Origin: Luteococcus sp038433155 | GTDB taxonomy: Bacteria > Actinomycetota > Actinomycetes > Propionibacteriales > Propionibacteriaceae | Assembly: GCF_038433155.1 (NCBI RefSeq) | Contig: NZ_JBCDMW010000010.1 | Location: 18,684-82,683, forward strand | Length of the DNA: 64,000 nt | Reading direction: 5' to 3' | Shown here: piece after piece, positions 41,940-50,608 of the stretch | How positions within the stretch are numbered: the first letter of the stretch is position 1 | How the letters are laid out: each line of letters begins with the position of its first letter | The notes under the pieces: generated by a model | The model's database searches: none | What the model was told of the DNA's origin: nothing | The model's input: only the letters and a program-made list of their open reading frames with translations | Position numbers and translations under genes: made by a program

Positions 41940-44537
41940 ATGTCCCGCATGACTACCGCAAACATCACTCGTGAGAGCGCCCAGCAGCGCTCCCGGATTG
42001 TCACCGCCGAGGCCTACCTGGTCACCGTCGACCTGTCCGGCCTGGGCCTGGACGGAGAACCGCTGGCCGAGCCCACCGAGACCTTCCTGTCGACCTCGGA
42101 GATCACCTTCACCAGCCAGGGCGGCGAATCCCACGTCGACCTGATTGCCGACGAGGTGTTGGACGCCTGGCTGGACGAGACCCAGGTGGACGTCACCCGC
42201 TTCGCCGACGGCACCTTGCCCTTCAGCAGTGAGCCCGGCGAGCACCGGCTGGTGGTCACCGCCCTGTGCCGTTACTCGCACACCGGCGAGGGCCTGCACC
42301 GCTTCGTCGACCCGGCCGACGGCAAGGTCTACCTCTACACCCAGTTCGAGACCGCCGATGCCCGCCGGATGTACGCCACCTTCGAGCAGCCCGACCAGAA
42401 GGCCACCTTCCAGCTGAACGTGATTGCGCCCAGGCACTGGCAGGTGGTCAGCAATGCCCAGGCCGTCGAACCCGTCGAGGGCGCCAATGGCAACGGCATC
42501 TGGGAGTTCGAGCCGACACTGAAGGTGGCCACCTACATCACCGCCCTGATCGCGGGCGAGTACCACCGCGTCGAACACACCCTGAAGACCAAACTGGGCG
42601 AGATCCCCGCCTCGGTGATGTGCCGCCAGTCCATGGCCGAATTCCTGGACGACGAGCGGATCATGCACACCACCCAGCGCGGCTTCGACGTCTTCGAGGC
42701 CAGCTTCGGCCACCCCTACCCCTTCGGTAGCTATGACCAGATCTTCGTGCCGGAGTTCAATGCCGGGGCCATGGAGAATGCCGGCTGCGTCACCTTCCGC
42801 GACGAGTACCTCTTCCGCTCCCGCGTCGGGCAGGAGATGTACGAGTCCCGGGACAACACCATCCTGCACGAGCTGGCGCACATGTGGTTCGGGGACCTGG
42901 TCACCATGACCTGGTGGGATGACCTGTGGCTGAACGAGAGCTTCGCGGAATGGGCCAGCCACTTCTGCCTGGCCAAGATCCACGAGGCCGACGGCGGGAC
43001 CGACCCCTGGGTGGGCTTCTGCAATGGCCGCAAGTCCTGGGCCTACCGGCAGGACCAGCTGCCCACCACCCACCCGATTGCCGCGGACATGGTGGACCTG
43101 GAGGCCGTCGAGCAAAACTTCGACGGGATCACCTATGCCAAGGGCGCCTCCGTGCTGAAGCAGCTGGTGGCCTTCGTCGGGGAGGACGCCTTCCTGGCCG
43201 GGGTGCAGGCCTACTTCGCCGAGCACGCCTTCGGCAACACGCAGCTCTCCGACCTGCTGGGGGCACTGGAGAAGAGCTCCGGCCGGGACCTGTCCAACTT
43301 CTCCGCCCAGTGGCTGGAGACCACGGGCCCGAATGTGCTGCGCGCCGACTTCGACCTGGATGACCAGGGCAGGTTCACCCGCTTCGACGTCGTGCAGACC
43401 GCCAACCCGGAACACCCGACGCTGCGCACCCACCGGATGGGGATCGGCGTCTTCACCCTGACCGACGGGGTGCTGCGCCGCAGCCATGAGCTGGAGGTGG
43501 ACATCGACGGGGAACGCACCCCGATCCCCGCCCTGGTGGGGGTGCACCGCGGTGACCTGGTGCTGCTCAATGACCGGGACCTGACCTACGCCAAGGTGCG
43601 GCTGGACGAGCAGTCGCTGGCCACCCTGGTGCAGCACGTGCACCAGATGGAGGACCCGCTGGCGCGGGCCGTCTGTTGGGCGGCCGCCTGGGACATGTGC
43701 CGCGACGCAGAGATGCCCGCCGCGGACTACATCTCGCTGGTGCTGCAGGGGATCGCGCAGGAGACCGACCCGGCCGCGCTGGCCTTCCTGCGCAACCAGG
43801 CGGTCCTGGCCGGCACCTCCTACACCCCGGATGACCAGCGGGCCGCTGGCCGGGCGCGTCTCACCGCCGGCTTCGCCGGCCTGTTGAAGCAGTCCGAGCC
43901 GGGCAGCGACCACCAGTTGGGCTTTGCCAACGGGATCATCTCCGCGGTGGATTCGGCCGCCGGCGCTGAGCTGCTCAAGGCCTGGCTGGCAGGCGATGAG
44001 GTGCCCGACGGCCTGCAGATCGACGCCGACATGCGCTGGCGGATCACCCGGGCGCTGGCCCGGATGGGTGCCGTCGGCACCGCCGAGATCGACGCCGAGG
44101 CGCAGCGGGACAAGACCATCTCCGGCGCCGAGTGGGCGGCCGCCTGCCGCGCGAGCCTGCCCACCACAGAGGCCAAGGCGGAGGCCTGGCGGCTGGCCTG
44201 CGAGGACCCGGAGGTGCCCAATGGCACCCAGGAGCAGGTCTGCCGCGCGTTCTGGAGCGACACCCAGGGTGAGCTGCTGCAGCCCTACGCCGACAAGTAC
44301 CTGGAGCTGTGCCGTGCGATCAGCGGCGCCGAGGGCATCTGGAAGACCCGCGGTCACGCCGCCAGCCAGAATGCCCTGGTGCTGCTCTTCCCCACCGTCC
44401 CGGTGGCCGGCGAGGCCTTCCTGGGCCGGGTGGAGGAGCTGTTGGCCACCGACCTTTCGGCCGGGGTACGACGGGTGCTGCTTGAGCAGTCCGACGCGGC
44501 CCGACGGGCGCTGCGCTGCCAGGCCGCCAGCGCCTGA
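41940..44537 (+). CDS. pepN: Aminopeptidase N (M1 family)
   Basis: The 865-residue zinc aminopeptidase removes N-terminal residues from peptides. The exopeptidase signature is NAGAMEN (about 274-280). The zinc motif is HELAH (310-314) with Glu333 in LWLNESFAEW. The C-terminal ERAP1-like helical domain starts near residue 530. The product begins MSRMTTANITRESAQQR, and the ATG at 41940 has GAAAGG just upstream. A leaderless GTG at 41898 in the same frame would add 14 residues, so both forms are possible. A lipoprotein gene follows after 17 bp. Confidence 0.94.
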   Translation: MSRMTTANITRESAQQRSRIVTAEAYLVTVDLSGLGLDGEPLAEPTETFLSTSEITFTSQGGESHVDLIADEVLDAWLDETQVDVTRFADGTLPFSSEPGEHRLVVTALCRYSHTGEGLHRFVDPADGKVYLYTQFETADARRMYATFEQPDQKATFQLNVIAPRHWQVVSNAQAVEPVEGANGNGIWEFEPTLKVATYITALIAGEYHRVEHTLKTKLGEIPASVMCRQSMAEFLDDERIMHTTQRGFDVFEASFGHPYPFGSYDQIFVPEFNAGAMENAGCVTFRDEYLFRSRVGQEMYESRDNTILHELAHMWFGDLVTMTWWDDLWLNESFAEWASHFCLAKIHEADGGTDPWVGFCNGRKSWAYRQDQLPTTHPIAADMVDLEAVEQNFDGITYAKGASVLKQLVAFVGEDAFLAGVQAYFAEHAFGNTQLSDLLGALEKSSGRDLSNFSAQWLETTGPNVLRADFDLDDQGRFTRFDVVQTANPEHPTLRTHRMGIGVFTLTDGVLRRSHELEVDIDGERTPIPALVGVHRGDLVLLNDRDLTYAKVRLDEQSLATLVQHVHQMEDPLARAVCWAAAWDMCRDAEMPAADYISLVLQGIAQETDPAALAFLRNQAVLAGTSYTPDDQRAAGRARLTAGFAGLLKQSEPGSDHQLGFANGIISAVDSAAGAELLKAWLAGDEVPDGLQIDADMRWRITRALARMGAVGTAEIDAEAQRDKTISGAEWAAACRASLPTTEAKAEAWRLACEDPEVPNGTQEQVCRAFWSDTQGELLQPYADKYLELCRAISGAEGIWKTRGHAASQNALVLLFPTVPVAGEAFLGRVEELLATDLSAGVRRVLLEQSDAARRALRCQAASA

Positions 44538-44554
44538 GGCCGGGAGACCTGCCG

Positions 44555-45601
44555 ATGACCCGGGGGCGACGCGCCGGGCTGGGCCACGCGATGGCCCAGT
44601 CGGGCGCACGCCCCCGGGTCACGTACGCCGGGTCCATGGCCCGGCTCGCAGCGGCTGGGCCCCCGGCCCGGCGCGCGTCCCGGCCCCCGGCCCGGCGCGC
44701 GTCCCGGCCCCTGGCCCGGCTCGCGGCTTGGTTGGTGCCGATCACCCTGGGGTTGGCTGGCTGTGGAGGCTCGTTCCCTGCGGCCGGGCCCGGCGGTGGT
44801 TCCCCGACGGAGACCCCACCCAGCGTCGTGGCCACCGGCGCTACTTCTTCCGGAACCGCTTCTTCCAGCACTCCGGAGGCCAGCCCCAGCCCCTCGGATT
44901 CGCCCAGCGATCCGGGGCTGGGTGATGAGGCCAGCTACACGCCCAGCGTGGACTACGACTACCAGCCGCTGCCCCCGATCGTGCTGCGCGGCCCCCAGGG
45001 CGACATCGCAGTACGCACCGACGGGACCCTGGCCGGCACGGACCTGCCGGAGGGCAACACCCGACTCACGCTGACCGGCACCAGGATCACGCTCGGCCTG
45101 CGCAAGACCGACGTCGTGGAGGAACTGCCGGGCGGGGCCGTTGCCGCGCGAACGGCATCGGGCCAGCTGCTGCTAGCCGCCACTGCCCCGACGGTGACCG
45201 TCCCGGGCAAGCCGCCGGTGCCGGGCTGGTGGCAGGTCACCGGCCATCGCATGGTCGCGGTGTCAGCCGATGAGAAGCCCTTGCCAAAGCCGACCCGAGT
45301 GGTCTCCACCGTCGGGACCGTGTTGATCTCGTCGGTGACGACACAGACCTGGCAGGGCCAACCACGCTGGCTGATTGCCCCCACGGATCTGGGCCGGACC
45401 GTTCCACTGTCCATCCTGACCGACGAGGGCTGGGCGCAGGCCCGCACCCGGGGTGACATCCCCGATACCGCGTCGCTCAAGAACCAGTTCATCTGCCACC
45501 CAGCCAGCGGAATCGCCCGCACCAAGGACAGCTGGAACATCGAGGCCGCCCGCGACGCCACAAACCTGACCGCCACCATGGCGGCCGGCTGCAATCCCTG
45601 A
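44555..45601 (+). CDS. Predicted lipoprotein, 348 aa
   Basis: The N-terminus is arginine-rich and carries an 8-residue repeat (PPARRASR twice). It is followed by a hydrophobic stretch and lipobox LGLAGC (Cys at about 69), so it is exported and lipid-anchored. A Ser/Thr/Pro linker (SGTASSSTPEASPSPSDSPS) precedes a domain of about 230 residues with beta-strand character (PIVLRGPQGDIAVRTDGTLA). I recognise no family. The ATG at 44555 has GGGAGA upstream. An internal ATG at 44636 would give a more normal signal length. It lies 17 bp after pepN, probably in the same transcript. Confidence 0.75.
   Translation: MTRGRRAGLGHAMAQSGARPRVTYAGSMARLAAAGPPARRASRPPARRASRPLARLAAWLVPITLGLAGCGGSFPAAGPGGGSPTETPPSVVATGATSSGTASSSTPEASPSPSDSPSDPGLGDEASYTPSVDYDYQPLPPIVLRGPQGDIAVRTDGTLAGTDLPEGNTRLTLTGTRITLGLRKTDVVEELPGGAVAARTASGQLLLAATAPTVTVPGKPPVPGWWQVTGHRMVAVSADEKPLPKPTRVVSTVGTVLISSVTTQTWQGQPRWLIAPTDLGRTVPLSILTDEGWAQARTRGDIPDTASLKNQFICHPASGIARTKDSWNIEAARDATNLTATMAAGCNP
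44661..44716 (+). repeat. 24-bp tandem repeat within the lipoprotein signal region
   Basis: Two full units beginning GCCCCCGGCCCGGCGCGCGT and a third partial unit. The repeat is a multiple of three, so it varies the length of the basic n-region without breaking the frame. Confidence 0.75.
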
Positions 45602-45638
45602 GCGCTGCCCTCACCCAGACGAGGCGGCCTCGCCCACC

Positions 45639-45742
45639 ACCCCGCAAATGTTGCGCACCAACCCGCCGAATCGAGCGGACACGCCGCATGCACGCCTGGT
45701 GGTGACCACCGCGCTCCCATGGTGCGCAACTCTCGCAGGGGG
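45639..45742. repeat. 104-bp inverted-repeat element, copy C
   Basis: Left end ACCCCGCAAATGTTGCGCAC; the right end read inward is CCCCCTGCGAGAGTTGCGCA. Exactly 104 bp. It sits just upstream of the RHH gene promoter. Confidence 0.75.
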
Positions 45743-45753
45743 ACCCATTCATG

Positions 45754-45768
45754 ACATCATTATGATGT
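45754..45768. promoter_or_regulatory. Palindromic operator candidate upstream of the RHH gene
   Basis: ACATCAT-T-ATGATGT is a perfect 7-bp inverted repeat, 22 nt before the CATAGT -10 box. Ribbon-helix-helix proteins bind such short palindromes, so autoregulation by the downstream gene is likely but unproven. Confidence 0.5.
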
Positions 45769-45790
45769 TGCGGTGGTGTCGGCGTGGTGT

Positions 45791-45796
45791 CATAGT
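45791..45796 (+). promoter_or_regulatory. Putative leaderless -10 box of the RHH gene
   Basis: CATAGT ends 7 nt before the ATG at 45804. Confidence 0.45.
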
Positions 45797-45803
45797 GGTG
45801 TGC

Positions 45804-46268
45804 ATGGAGCTGAACAGCTATCTGGACGCCGTGCGGCAGGACCTTGACCGGGCCACCGCACTGGCCGACGAGACCACCAGGACGGTGGCCGAGAAATTGG
45901 TCACCGCCGCCGAGCCCAGCCTGCGGCTGGCCATGATCCAGGCCCTCACCCAGGCCGCCGACGAAATCTCCGCCGGGTTGGAGGACGCAGTGGTCCAGGT
46001 GCGGTTGGAGGGCCGGGATCCCGTGATCGACGTCCTGCGTCAGGCCCCGCCGGCCACCCCGGTTGAACCGGCGGAGGCCGAGGAGACGGAGCAGGGCACC
46101 GCCCGGATCACCCTGCGCCTGCCCGAGAACGTGAAGACCAGGGCCGATGCCGCCGCCCAGCGCGACGGCCTCTCGCTCAACAGCTGGATCACCCAGGCCT
46201 GCCGCCAGGCCTTGGCGCCCCAGCCCACCCAGAAGAAGTCCACGCGCCGCGTCACCGGCTGGGCCTAG
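45804..46268 (+). CDS. HicB/Arc-like ribbon-helix-helix protein
   Basis: The 154-residue protein has an N-terminal helical region (LNSYLDAVRQDLDRATALAD) and a C-terminal ribbon-helix-helix (ARITLRLPENVKTRADAAAQ, then GLSLNSWITQACRQAL), the DNA-binding part of HicB-type antitoxins. There is no HicA-like toxin next to it. Instead, a DUF4097 gene starts 8 bp after its stop. The ATG at 45804 follows CATAGT by 7 nt, and a palindrome at 45754 is a candidate operator. It most likely works as an autoregulated repressor of the operon rather than a classical antitoxin. Confidence 0.82.
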   Translation: MELNSYLDAVRQDLDRATALADETTRTVAEKLVTAAEPSLRLAMIQALTQAADEISAGLEDAVVQVRLEGRDPVIDVLRQAPPATPVEPAEAEETEQGTARITLRLPENVKTRADAAAQRDGLSLNSWITQACRQALAPQPTQKKSTRRVTGWA

Positions 46269-46276
46269 GAGAAGCC

Positions 46277-47068
46277 ATGAACAGTGACCAGACCACCCGC
46301 ACCTTCACCTTCGACGTCGCCCAGCTGGCGGGGCTGACCGTCATCGCCCCCGAGGCTGACCTGGAGATCGACCATAACGCCGACCCCGGCCAGGTCCGGA
46401 TCGAGGTGACGGCCAGCGAACCCAGCTATCTGGACGAAGCCCTGAAGGCCGAGGAGAAGGACGGCCGGATCGAGCTGGTGATCCCTCCGGTGCTCACCAC
46501 TGGCAAGGGGGCCGGCTTCGCCCTGCAGATCGGTCGCACCTCGGTGCGCTTCGGCCACACCGCCGGGGTCAGCGCCAGTGTCAGCATCCCGCCGGGCACC
46601 GCCCTGGACCTGGACGGCAAGACCGGCGACGTCACCATCAACGGGGAGGGTGGCCGGCTTCGTGCCCGCACCACGTCGGGCGACCTGACGCTCGAGAGCT
46701 GCTCCGGTGGCGAGATCACAGCCGGCTCCGGCGTGGTGAGTCTGGACGAGGCCCCGGGCGAGACCCGGATCAAGACCGGTTCCGGCGAGATCCGGGTGGA
46801 GACGGCCAGCGGCGATCTGGAGCTGGCCAGCGGTTCCGGCGACGTCGAGCTGGGCTGTCTGGGGTCCGGCCGGGTCACCGCCCGTACCGGCAGCGGTGAC
46901 ATCACGATCGGCGCCAAGCGCGGCATCCCGGTCTGGCAGGACGCCAGCACCGGCACCGGGGACCTGGACGTCCAGCTGAGCCCGCGCGGAGAACCCACCG
47001 AGGGCCAACCCCACCTGGAGATCCGGGCCAGCTCCGGCTCCGGGGACGTGACGCTGACCGACGCGTGA
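46277..47068 (+). CDS. DUF4097 family beta-strand repeat protein
   Basis: The 263-residue protein is built of short beta-strand repeats rich in SGS/SGD turns (LRARTTSGDLTLESCSGGEI, VETASGDLELASGSGDVEL, ARTGSGDITIGA), the DUF4097 putative-adhesin solenoid. It has no signal peptide or membrane segment, so it is probably cytoplasmic. GGAGAAGCC lies just before the ATG. It is co-transcribed with the RHH gene 8 bp upstream; this pairing is familiar from actinomycete genomes, but its function is unknown. Confidence 0.85.
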   Translation: MNSDQTTRTFTFDVAQLAGLTVIAPEADLEIDHNADPGQVRIEVTASEPSYLDEALKAEEKDGRIELVIPPVLTTGKGAGFALQIGRTSVRFGHTAGVSASVSIPPGTALDLDGKTGDVTINGEGGRLRARTTSGDLTLESCSGGEITAGSGVVSLDEAPGETRIKTGSGEIRVETASGDLELASGSGDVELGCLGSGRVTARTGSGDITIGAKRGIPVWQDASTGTGDLDVQLSPRGEPTEGQPHLEIRASSGSGDVTLTDA

Positions 47069-47337
47069 CCCACCGGGAGCCGCCGCAGCGGTTTCCCGAG
47101 GCTGCCCCGAGGCCCGCGGGGGTCTCGCCTGCCCCCCAAGGCGGGCCAGTCCGGCCGCTGCAGTGGTTTGGTCAATGGTCCAGTTATCCCGGTCGAGCGA
47201 ATGCCGATGTCCGGTGCCACCATGGCGCTGGACCCCCCGTCAGCGCTCTATCGGGATAACTGGTCCCCCGTCCAACCCGGGACATCGGGCAGCCGGTTTC
47301 CCGGATCCTCCCGCCGAAGGCTGGCGCAGTGTCTGGC
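47069..47337. other. 269-bp convergent intergenic region with an inverted repeat
   Basis: Between the DUF4097 stop and the chelatase stop. It contains CCAGTTATCCCG (47180-47191) and its exact complement (47252-47263), with further partial pairing inside (GTCC..GGAC). This could form a large hairpin ending both transcripts. No gene is supported. Confidence 0.55.
47180..47263. repeat. Inverted repeat, 12-bp arms around a 60-nt loop
   Basis: Arms are CCAGTTATCCCG and CGGGATAACTGG. The loop contains a second imperfect stem centred on CCATGG, so the whole may fold as one 84-nt hairpin. Confidence 0.7.
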
Positions 47338-48009
47338 TCAGGCAGCGGCCCGCTCCGGAATCGTCGTCACCAGCCGGGCCACCAGGGCCGAGATCACGGC
47401 CGGGTGGGCGCCCAGCGGTGCGCTGACGGCATCCGCCCCGGCATCACCCAGCCGATCGTGGAAGAAGCCGGGGGCCAACAGGTAGCTGGCCACCCCCACT
47501 CGCTCGCCTCGGTCCCGGGCCGCGGCCACCCGGGGTGGCAGTTCGCGTGGGGTGGCCAGCTCCACCCGGACCCCGGCAGCGGCCCAGCGCCGCGCCAGCC
47601 CCTCGGCCAGCCGTCGGGCCTGCTGCCGGCTGCGGGCATGGGTGGAGCCCGCCCAGCCGATCACCGTCGTCGGCCACGGCCCGCCGGCCTCCTCCACCCG
47701 GCCGACCAGGGCATCGACCACCAGCTGTTCGCCCAGCTCCGCCCCCAGGTGTGGTGTCACCGTGACGTCACGGGCTCGCGACGCCGCCTCGGGAATGTCG
47801 ACCCGGACGTGGTGCCCGGCGCCCAGGAAGGCCGGGATGATCACGTCGCCGTCCCGGACCAGATCCGCCACGTAGGGGGCGCAGACATCCACCCAGCCCA
47901 GCCGCACCGGCTGGTCCAGTCGCGCTGCCAGGGCGACGCGGATCTCCTCGACACAAGCCCGGCCCGCCGCGGAGCGGGTTCCGTGGGCCGCCAGCAACAG
48001 GCCGCTCAT
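47338..48009 (-). CDS. Sirohydrochlorin chelatase-like (CbiX/SirB) protein
   Basis: The 223-residue protein starts MSGLLLAAHGTRSAAG. The AAHGTR segment carries the metal-binding His of CbiX/SirB chelatases. The second half repeats the fold (ERVGVASYLLAPGFFHDRL, with the second His). These enzymes insert Fe2+ or Co2+ into sirohydrochlorin, and iron insertion yields the siroheme used by the Sir protein encoded upstream. Its ATG overlaps the TauE/SafE stop by 4 bp (ATGA), so it is the last gene of the sulfur cluster. Confidence 0.85.
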   Translation of the reverse strand: MSGLLLAAHGTRSAAGRACVEEIRVALAARLDQPVRLGWVDVCAPYVADLVRDGDVIIPAFLGAGHHVRVDIPEAASRARDVTVTPHLGAELGEQLVVDALVGRVEEAGGPWPTTVIGWAGSTHARSRQQARRLAEGLARRWAAAGVRVELATPRELPPRVAAARDRGERVGVASYLLAPGFFHDRLGDAGADAVSAPLGAHPAVISALVARLVTTIPERAAA

Positions 48010-49001
48010 CGGGGACCCTCCGAAGTCGCCGCCGCCAAGGACCCCTCGACAGGCTCGGGGTTCGTGGAAGAAGCAGGCTCGGGGATCGTGGGACGCGATC
48101 GAGCCCCGGCGGCCGAGCCCGTCGAGGCCCCAACCCCGGCGGCGTCGCGTCGATACCGTCGGATCCCGACGGCCACCGCCGCCAACCAGACCAGCAGCAA
48201 CGCCACGGTGATCGGGTGCCGGGCGGGTTCCGGCACGGAGAAGCTGCGGAAGACCTGGCCCAGGTTGGTGACCACGATCGCGCCGCCCACCAGGCCGCCC
48301 ATGATCTGCGCCGGAATCCTGCTGACCAGCCAAGCCGCCAGCGGCGCCGCCACCAGGCCACCGGCCAACAGCACCAGCACATAGCTGAGCCGCACCCCGG
48401 CGCTGCCCAGACTGAGCACAAAGCCCGCCGAGGCGGCCAACGAGACCAGGAATTCCGAGGTGTCGACGGACCCGATCACGGTCCGCGGGTGGGTCCGGCC
48501 CGCGCTGACCAGCGCGGTGGTGGAGATCGGGCCCCAGCCGCCGCCACCCGTCGCGTCCACGAAGCCGCCCACCAGCCCCAGCGGTGCCAGGAAGCGGGAA
48601 CCGTGCGGGGAGACCCGGGCCTCGGAGACCCGGGTCCGACGCAGGGTGAACCGGGCCAGGATGAACAGCCCCAGACCAACCAGCAGCGCCGCCATCACGG
48701 GGCGCGCCGCCTCGGTGGACAAGTGGGAGAGCACTGTCGCACCGCAGAAGGCGCCCACGGCCCCGGGGAGCCCGAGGCGCAGCACCAGCCACCAGTCCAC
48801 ATTGCGCAGCTTCACGTGCGCCGCGCCGGAGGCGACATTGGTGCCCAGCTCGGCCAGGTGGACCGACGCGCTGGCCACCGCCGGGGAGAGCCCGCCGGCC
48901 AGCAGCACCGAGCTGGAGGTGATGCCATAGCCCATCCCCAGCGAACCGTCGATCAACTGCGCGACCAGCCCGGCCAGGGCCAGGATGACAAGCTGCTTCA
49001 T
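48006..49001 (-). CDS. TauE/SafE family (DUF81) sulfite/anion permease
   Basis: The 331-residue protein has about 8-9 membrane helices. Typical TauE/SafE stretches are LVAQLIDGSLGMGYGITSSS at the N-terminus and LVGGFVDATGGGGWGPISTT in the middle. These transporters export or import sulfite, sulfoacetate or related anions. Its position between cysN and the chelatase suggests a role in sulfite or sulfate handling. The last 50 or so residues (ASTGSAAGARSRPTIPEP, then NPEPVEGSLAAATSEGPR) are translated from dispersed repeats and are not part of the family. It starts 14 bp after cysN and overlaps the chelatase gene. Confidence 0.87.
   Translation of the reverse strand: MKQLVILALAGLVAQLIDGSLGMGYGITSSSVLLAGGLSPAVASASVHLAELGTNVASGAAHVKLRNVDWWLVLRLGLPGAVGAFCGATVLSHLSTEAARPVMAALLVGLGLFILARFTLRRTRVSEARVSPHGSRFLAPLGLVGGFVDATGGGGWGPISTTALVSAGRTHPRTVIGSVDTSEFLVSLAASAGFVLSLGSAGVRLSYVLVLLAGGLVAAPLAAWLVSRIPAQIMGGLVGGAIVVTNLGQVFRSFSVPEPARHPITVALLLVWLAAVAVGIRRYRRDAAGVGASTGSAAGARSRPTIPEPASSTNPEPVEGSLAAATSEGPR
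48043..48128. repeat. Dispersed repeats inside the 3' end of the TauE/SafE gene
   Basis: Two copies of CCTCGACAGGCTCGGGG-type sequence (48043 and about 48073) and an inverted copy GGCCGAGCCCGTCGAGGC (48111-48128). In frame they encode PEPVEG and ASTGSAAG. Confidence 0.7.
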
Positions 49002-49014
49002 GGTTCAGTCCTTC

Positions 49015-50397
49015 CTAGATGGACCAGTTGAAGGCCGACGGCGGGTGCACGATCCCGGGGGTGTTCGGGTCGTCCACCATCCCGGCGGCCAGGGTGAGGC
49101 CCTGCTGCGCGTCCACCAGCAGGAATGCGCCGCCGGGGCGGGAGGTCTGGTAGCTCTCGGCCATCACCGGGCCGGCCAGCTTCAACCGCACCCGGCCGAT
49201 GTCGTTCAGCTCCAGGTGCTCGACGGGCTCGGGGGTCATGGAGTCCAGGTCCAACCGCCCCTCCAGGTCCCGCACGATCGCCTGCACCGTGCGGGTGCCG
49301 TGCTTGAGCAGCACCCGCTGCCCCACCCGCAGCGGGGTGTCGGCCAGCCAGGCCACCATCGCGTCGATCTCCTGCACCGGGGTGGGAGCGTCCTCGGCGG
49401 CGGCGATCAGTTCGCCGCGGGTGATGTCGATCTCGTCGGCCAGCCGCAGGCTCACCGACTCCCCCACCGTCGCCTGGTCCAGGGAACCCGTGGCGGTGTC
49501 TATCCCCACCACGCAGGTGCGACGTCCGCTGGGCAGCACCACCACCTGGTCCCCGACGCGCACCGTTCCTTGGGCCACCTGACCGGCATAACCGCGGTAT
49601 TCGACGTACTCCGGGCTGATCGCGGCCTGCTGCGGGCGCAGCACGTACTGCACCGGGAAGCGCAGCGGCTGCTGCTCCCGCCCCGCCTCCGGCTCGATGG
49701 TGACCAGCAGGTCCAGCAGGCTGGGGCCGTCGTACCAGGGCGTGCGCTGGCTGCGGTCCACCACATTGTCGCCGTCCAGGGCGCTGACCGGGATGGTGGT
49801 CAGCGCCGCCACCCCCAGCTCCTGGGCGACGGCGACGATGTCGGTGGCCACCTGGGTGTAGCGGTCCTGGCTGAAGTCCACCAGGTCCAGCTTGTTCACC
49901 GCGACGACGACGTGCGGCACCCGCAGCAGGGCCGCAACGGCCAGATGCCGTCGGGTCTGCTCCAGCACGCCGCGACGCACGTCCACCAGCAACACCAGCA
50001 CGTCGGCCGTGGAGGCGCCGGTGACGGTGTTGCGGGTGTACTGCACGTGTCCGGGGCAGTCGGCCAGGATGAAGGTGCGCTCGGCGGTGGCGAAGTAGCG
50101 GTAGGCGACGTCGATGGTGATCCCCTGCTCCCGCTCGGCGCGCAGGCCGTCGGTGAGCAGCGCCAGGTCCGCGCCGGTCAGGCCGCGCTCCTGGCTGACC
50201 CGCTCGACGGCATCCAGCTGGTCGGCGAGGATGGACTTTGAGTCATAGAGCAGCCGGCCCACCAGGGTGGACTTGCCGTCGTCGACGGAGCCGGCCGTGG
50301 CCAGCCGGAGCAGCGAGCCCTGGGCCTTGGCCAGCGGTCCCCGATCTTGCCGAGGGGCCTCGACAGGCTCGGCCGCCGTGATTGCGTGTGTTGTCAT
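49015..50397 (-). CDS. cysN: Sulfate adenylyltransferase subunit 1 (CysN GTPase)
   Basis: The 460-residue EF-Tu-like GTPase drives APS formation with CysD. G1 is GSVDDGKST (36-44), G3 DCPGH and G4 NKLD, followed by two beta-barrel domains. There is no C-terminal APS kinase domain as in CysNC fusions, consistent with an APS-reducing pathway. The ATG at 50397 follows AGGAGAAG. Residues 9-14 (AEPVEA) come from a dispersed repeat copy at 50357. It is separated from cysD by 211 bp holding a tandem repeat. Confidence 0.93.
   Translation of the reverse strand: MTTHAITAAEPVEAPRQDRGPLAKAQGSLLRLATAGSVDDGKSTLVGRLLYDSKSILADQLDAVERVSQERGLTGADLALLTDGLRAEREQGITIDVAYRYFATAERTFILADCPGHVQYTRNTVTGASTADVLVLLVDVRRGVLEQTRRHLAVAALLRVPHVVVAVNKLDLVDFSQDRYTQVATDIVAVAQELGVAALTTIPVSALDGDNVVDRSQRTPWYDGPSLLDLLVTIEPEAGREQQPLRFPVQYVLRPQQAAISPEYVEYRGYAGQVAQGTVRVGDQVVVLPSGRRTCVVGIDTATGSLDQATVGESVSLRLADEIDITRGELIAAAEDAPTPVQEIDAMVAWLADTPLRVGQRVLLKHGTRTVQAIVRDLEGRLDLDSMTPEPVEHLELNDIGRVRLKLAGPVMAESYQTSRPGGAFLLVDAQQGLTLAAGMVDDPNTPGIVHPPSAFNWSI
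50357..50380 (+). repeat. Dispersed CCTCGACAGGCTCGG repeat within the cysN 5' end
   Basis: GCCTCGACAGGCTCGGCCGC-type copy; on the minus strand it encodes ITAAEPVEA, near the N-terminus of CysN and before the GTPase domain. Confidence 0.7.
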
Positions 50398-50608
50398 GGA
50401 TCTTCTCCTGGGTGCTGGTTCTTGGGGGGTGAGGACCATTTCCGATCCCGAGCGCAGGCCGAAGCCTGCCGAGGCCGGTGCGCGCGAGGGCGCGGGGGTT
50501 GGAGGGGGTCGTCCCGCATTCCGATCCCGAGCGCAGGCCGAAGCCTGCGGAGGCCGGTGCGCGCGAGGGCGCGGGGGTTCGAGGGGGGTCGTCCCGCTCC
50601 CTGATGAC
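50398..50608. other. cysD-cysN spacer
   Basis: The spacer is unusually long for the cysD-cysN pair, which commonly overlap or abut. It carries two direct copies of a 79-bp unit, the cysN ribosome binding site and no gene. Confidence 0.6.
50441..50598. repeat. Tandem repeat, two 79-bp units between cysD and cysN
   Basis: Each unit contains CCGATCCCGAGCGCAGGCCG, AAGCCTGC-GAGGCCGGTGCG and CGCGAGGGCGCGGGGGTT, differing at only a few positions. The unit is internally palindromic around AGGCCGAAGCCT and GAGGCCGG. Confidence 0.8.

Noticed and set aside
41916..44609. Minus-strand frame of 897 codons
   Set aside because: It is antisense to pepN, which has full catalytic motifs. The frame has Gly/Val/Gln/His-biased composition and no family features.
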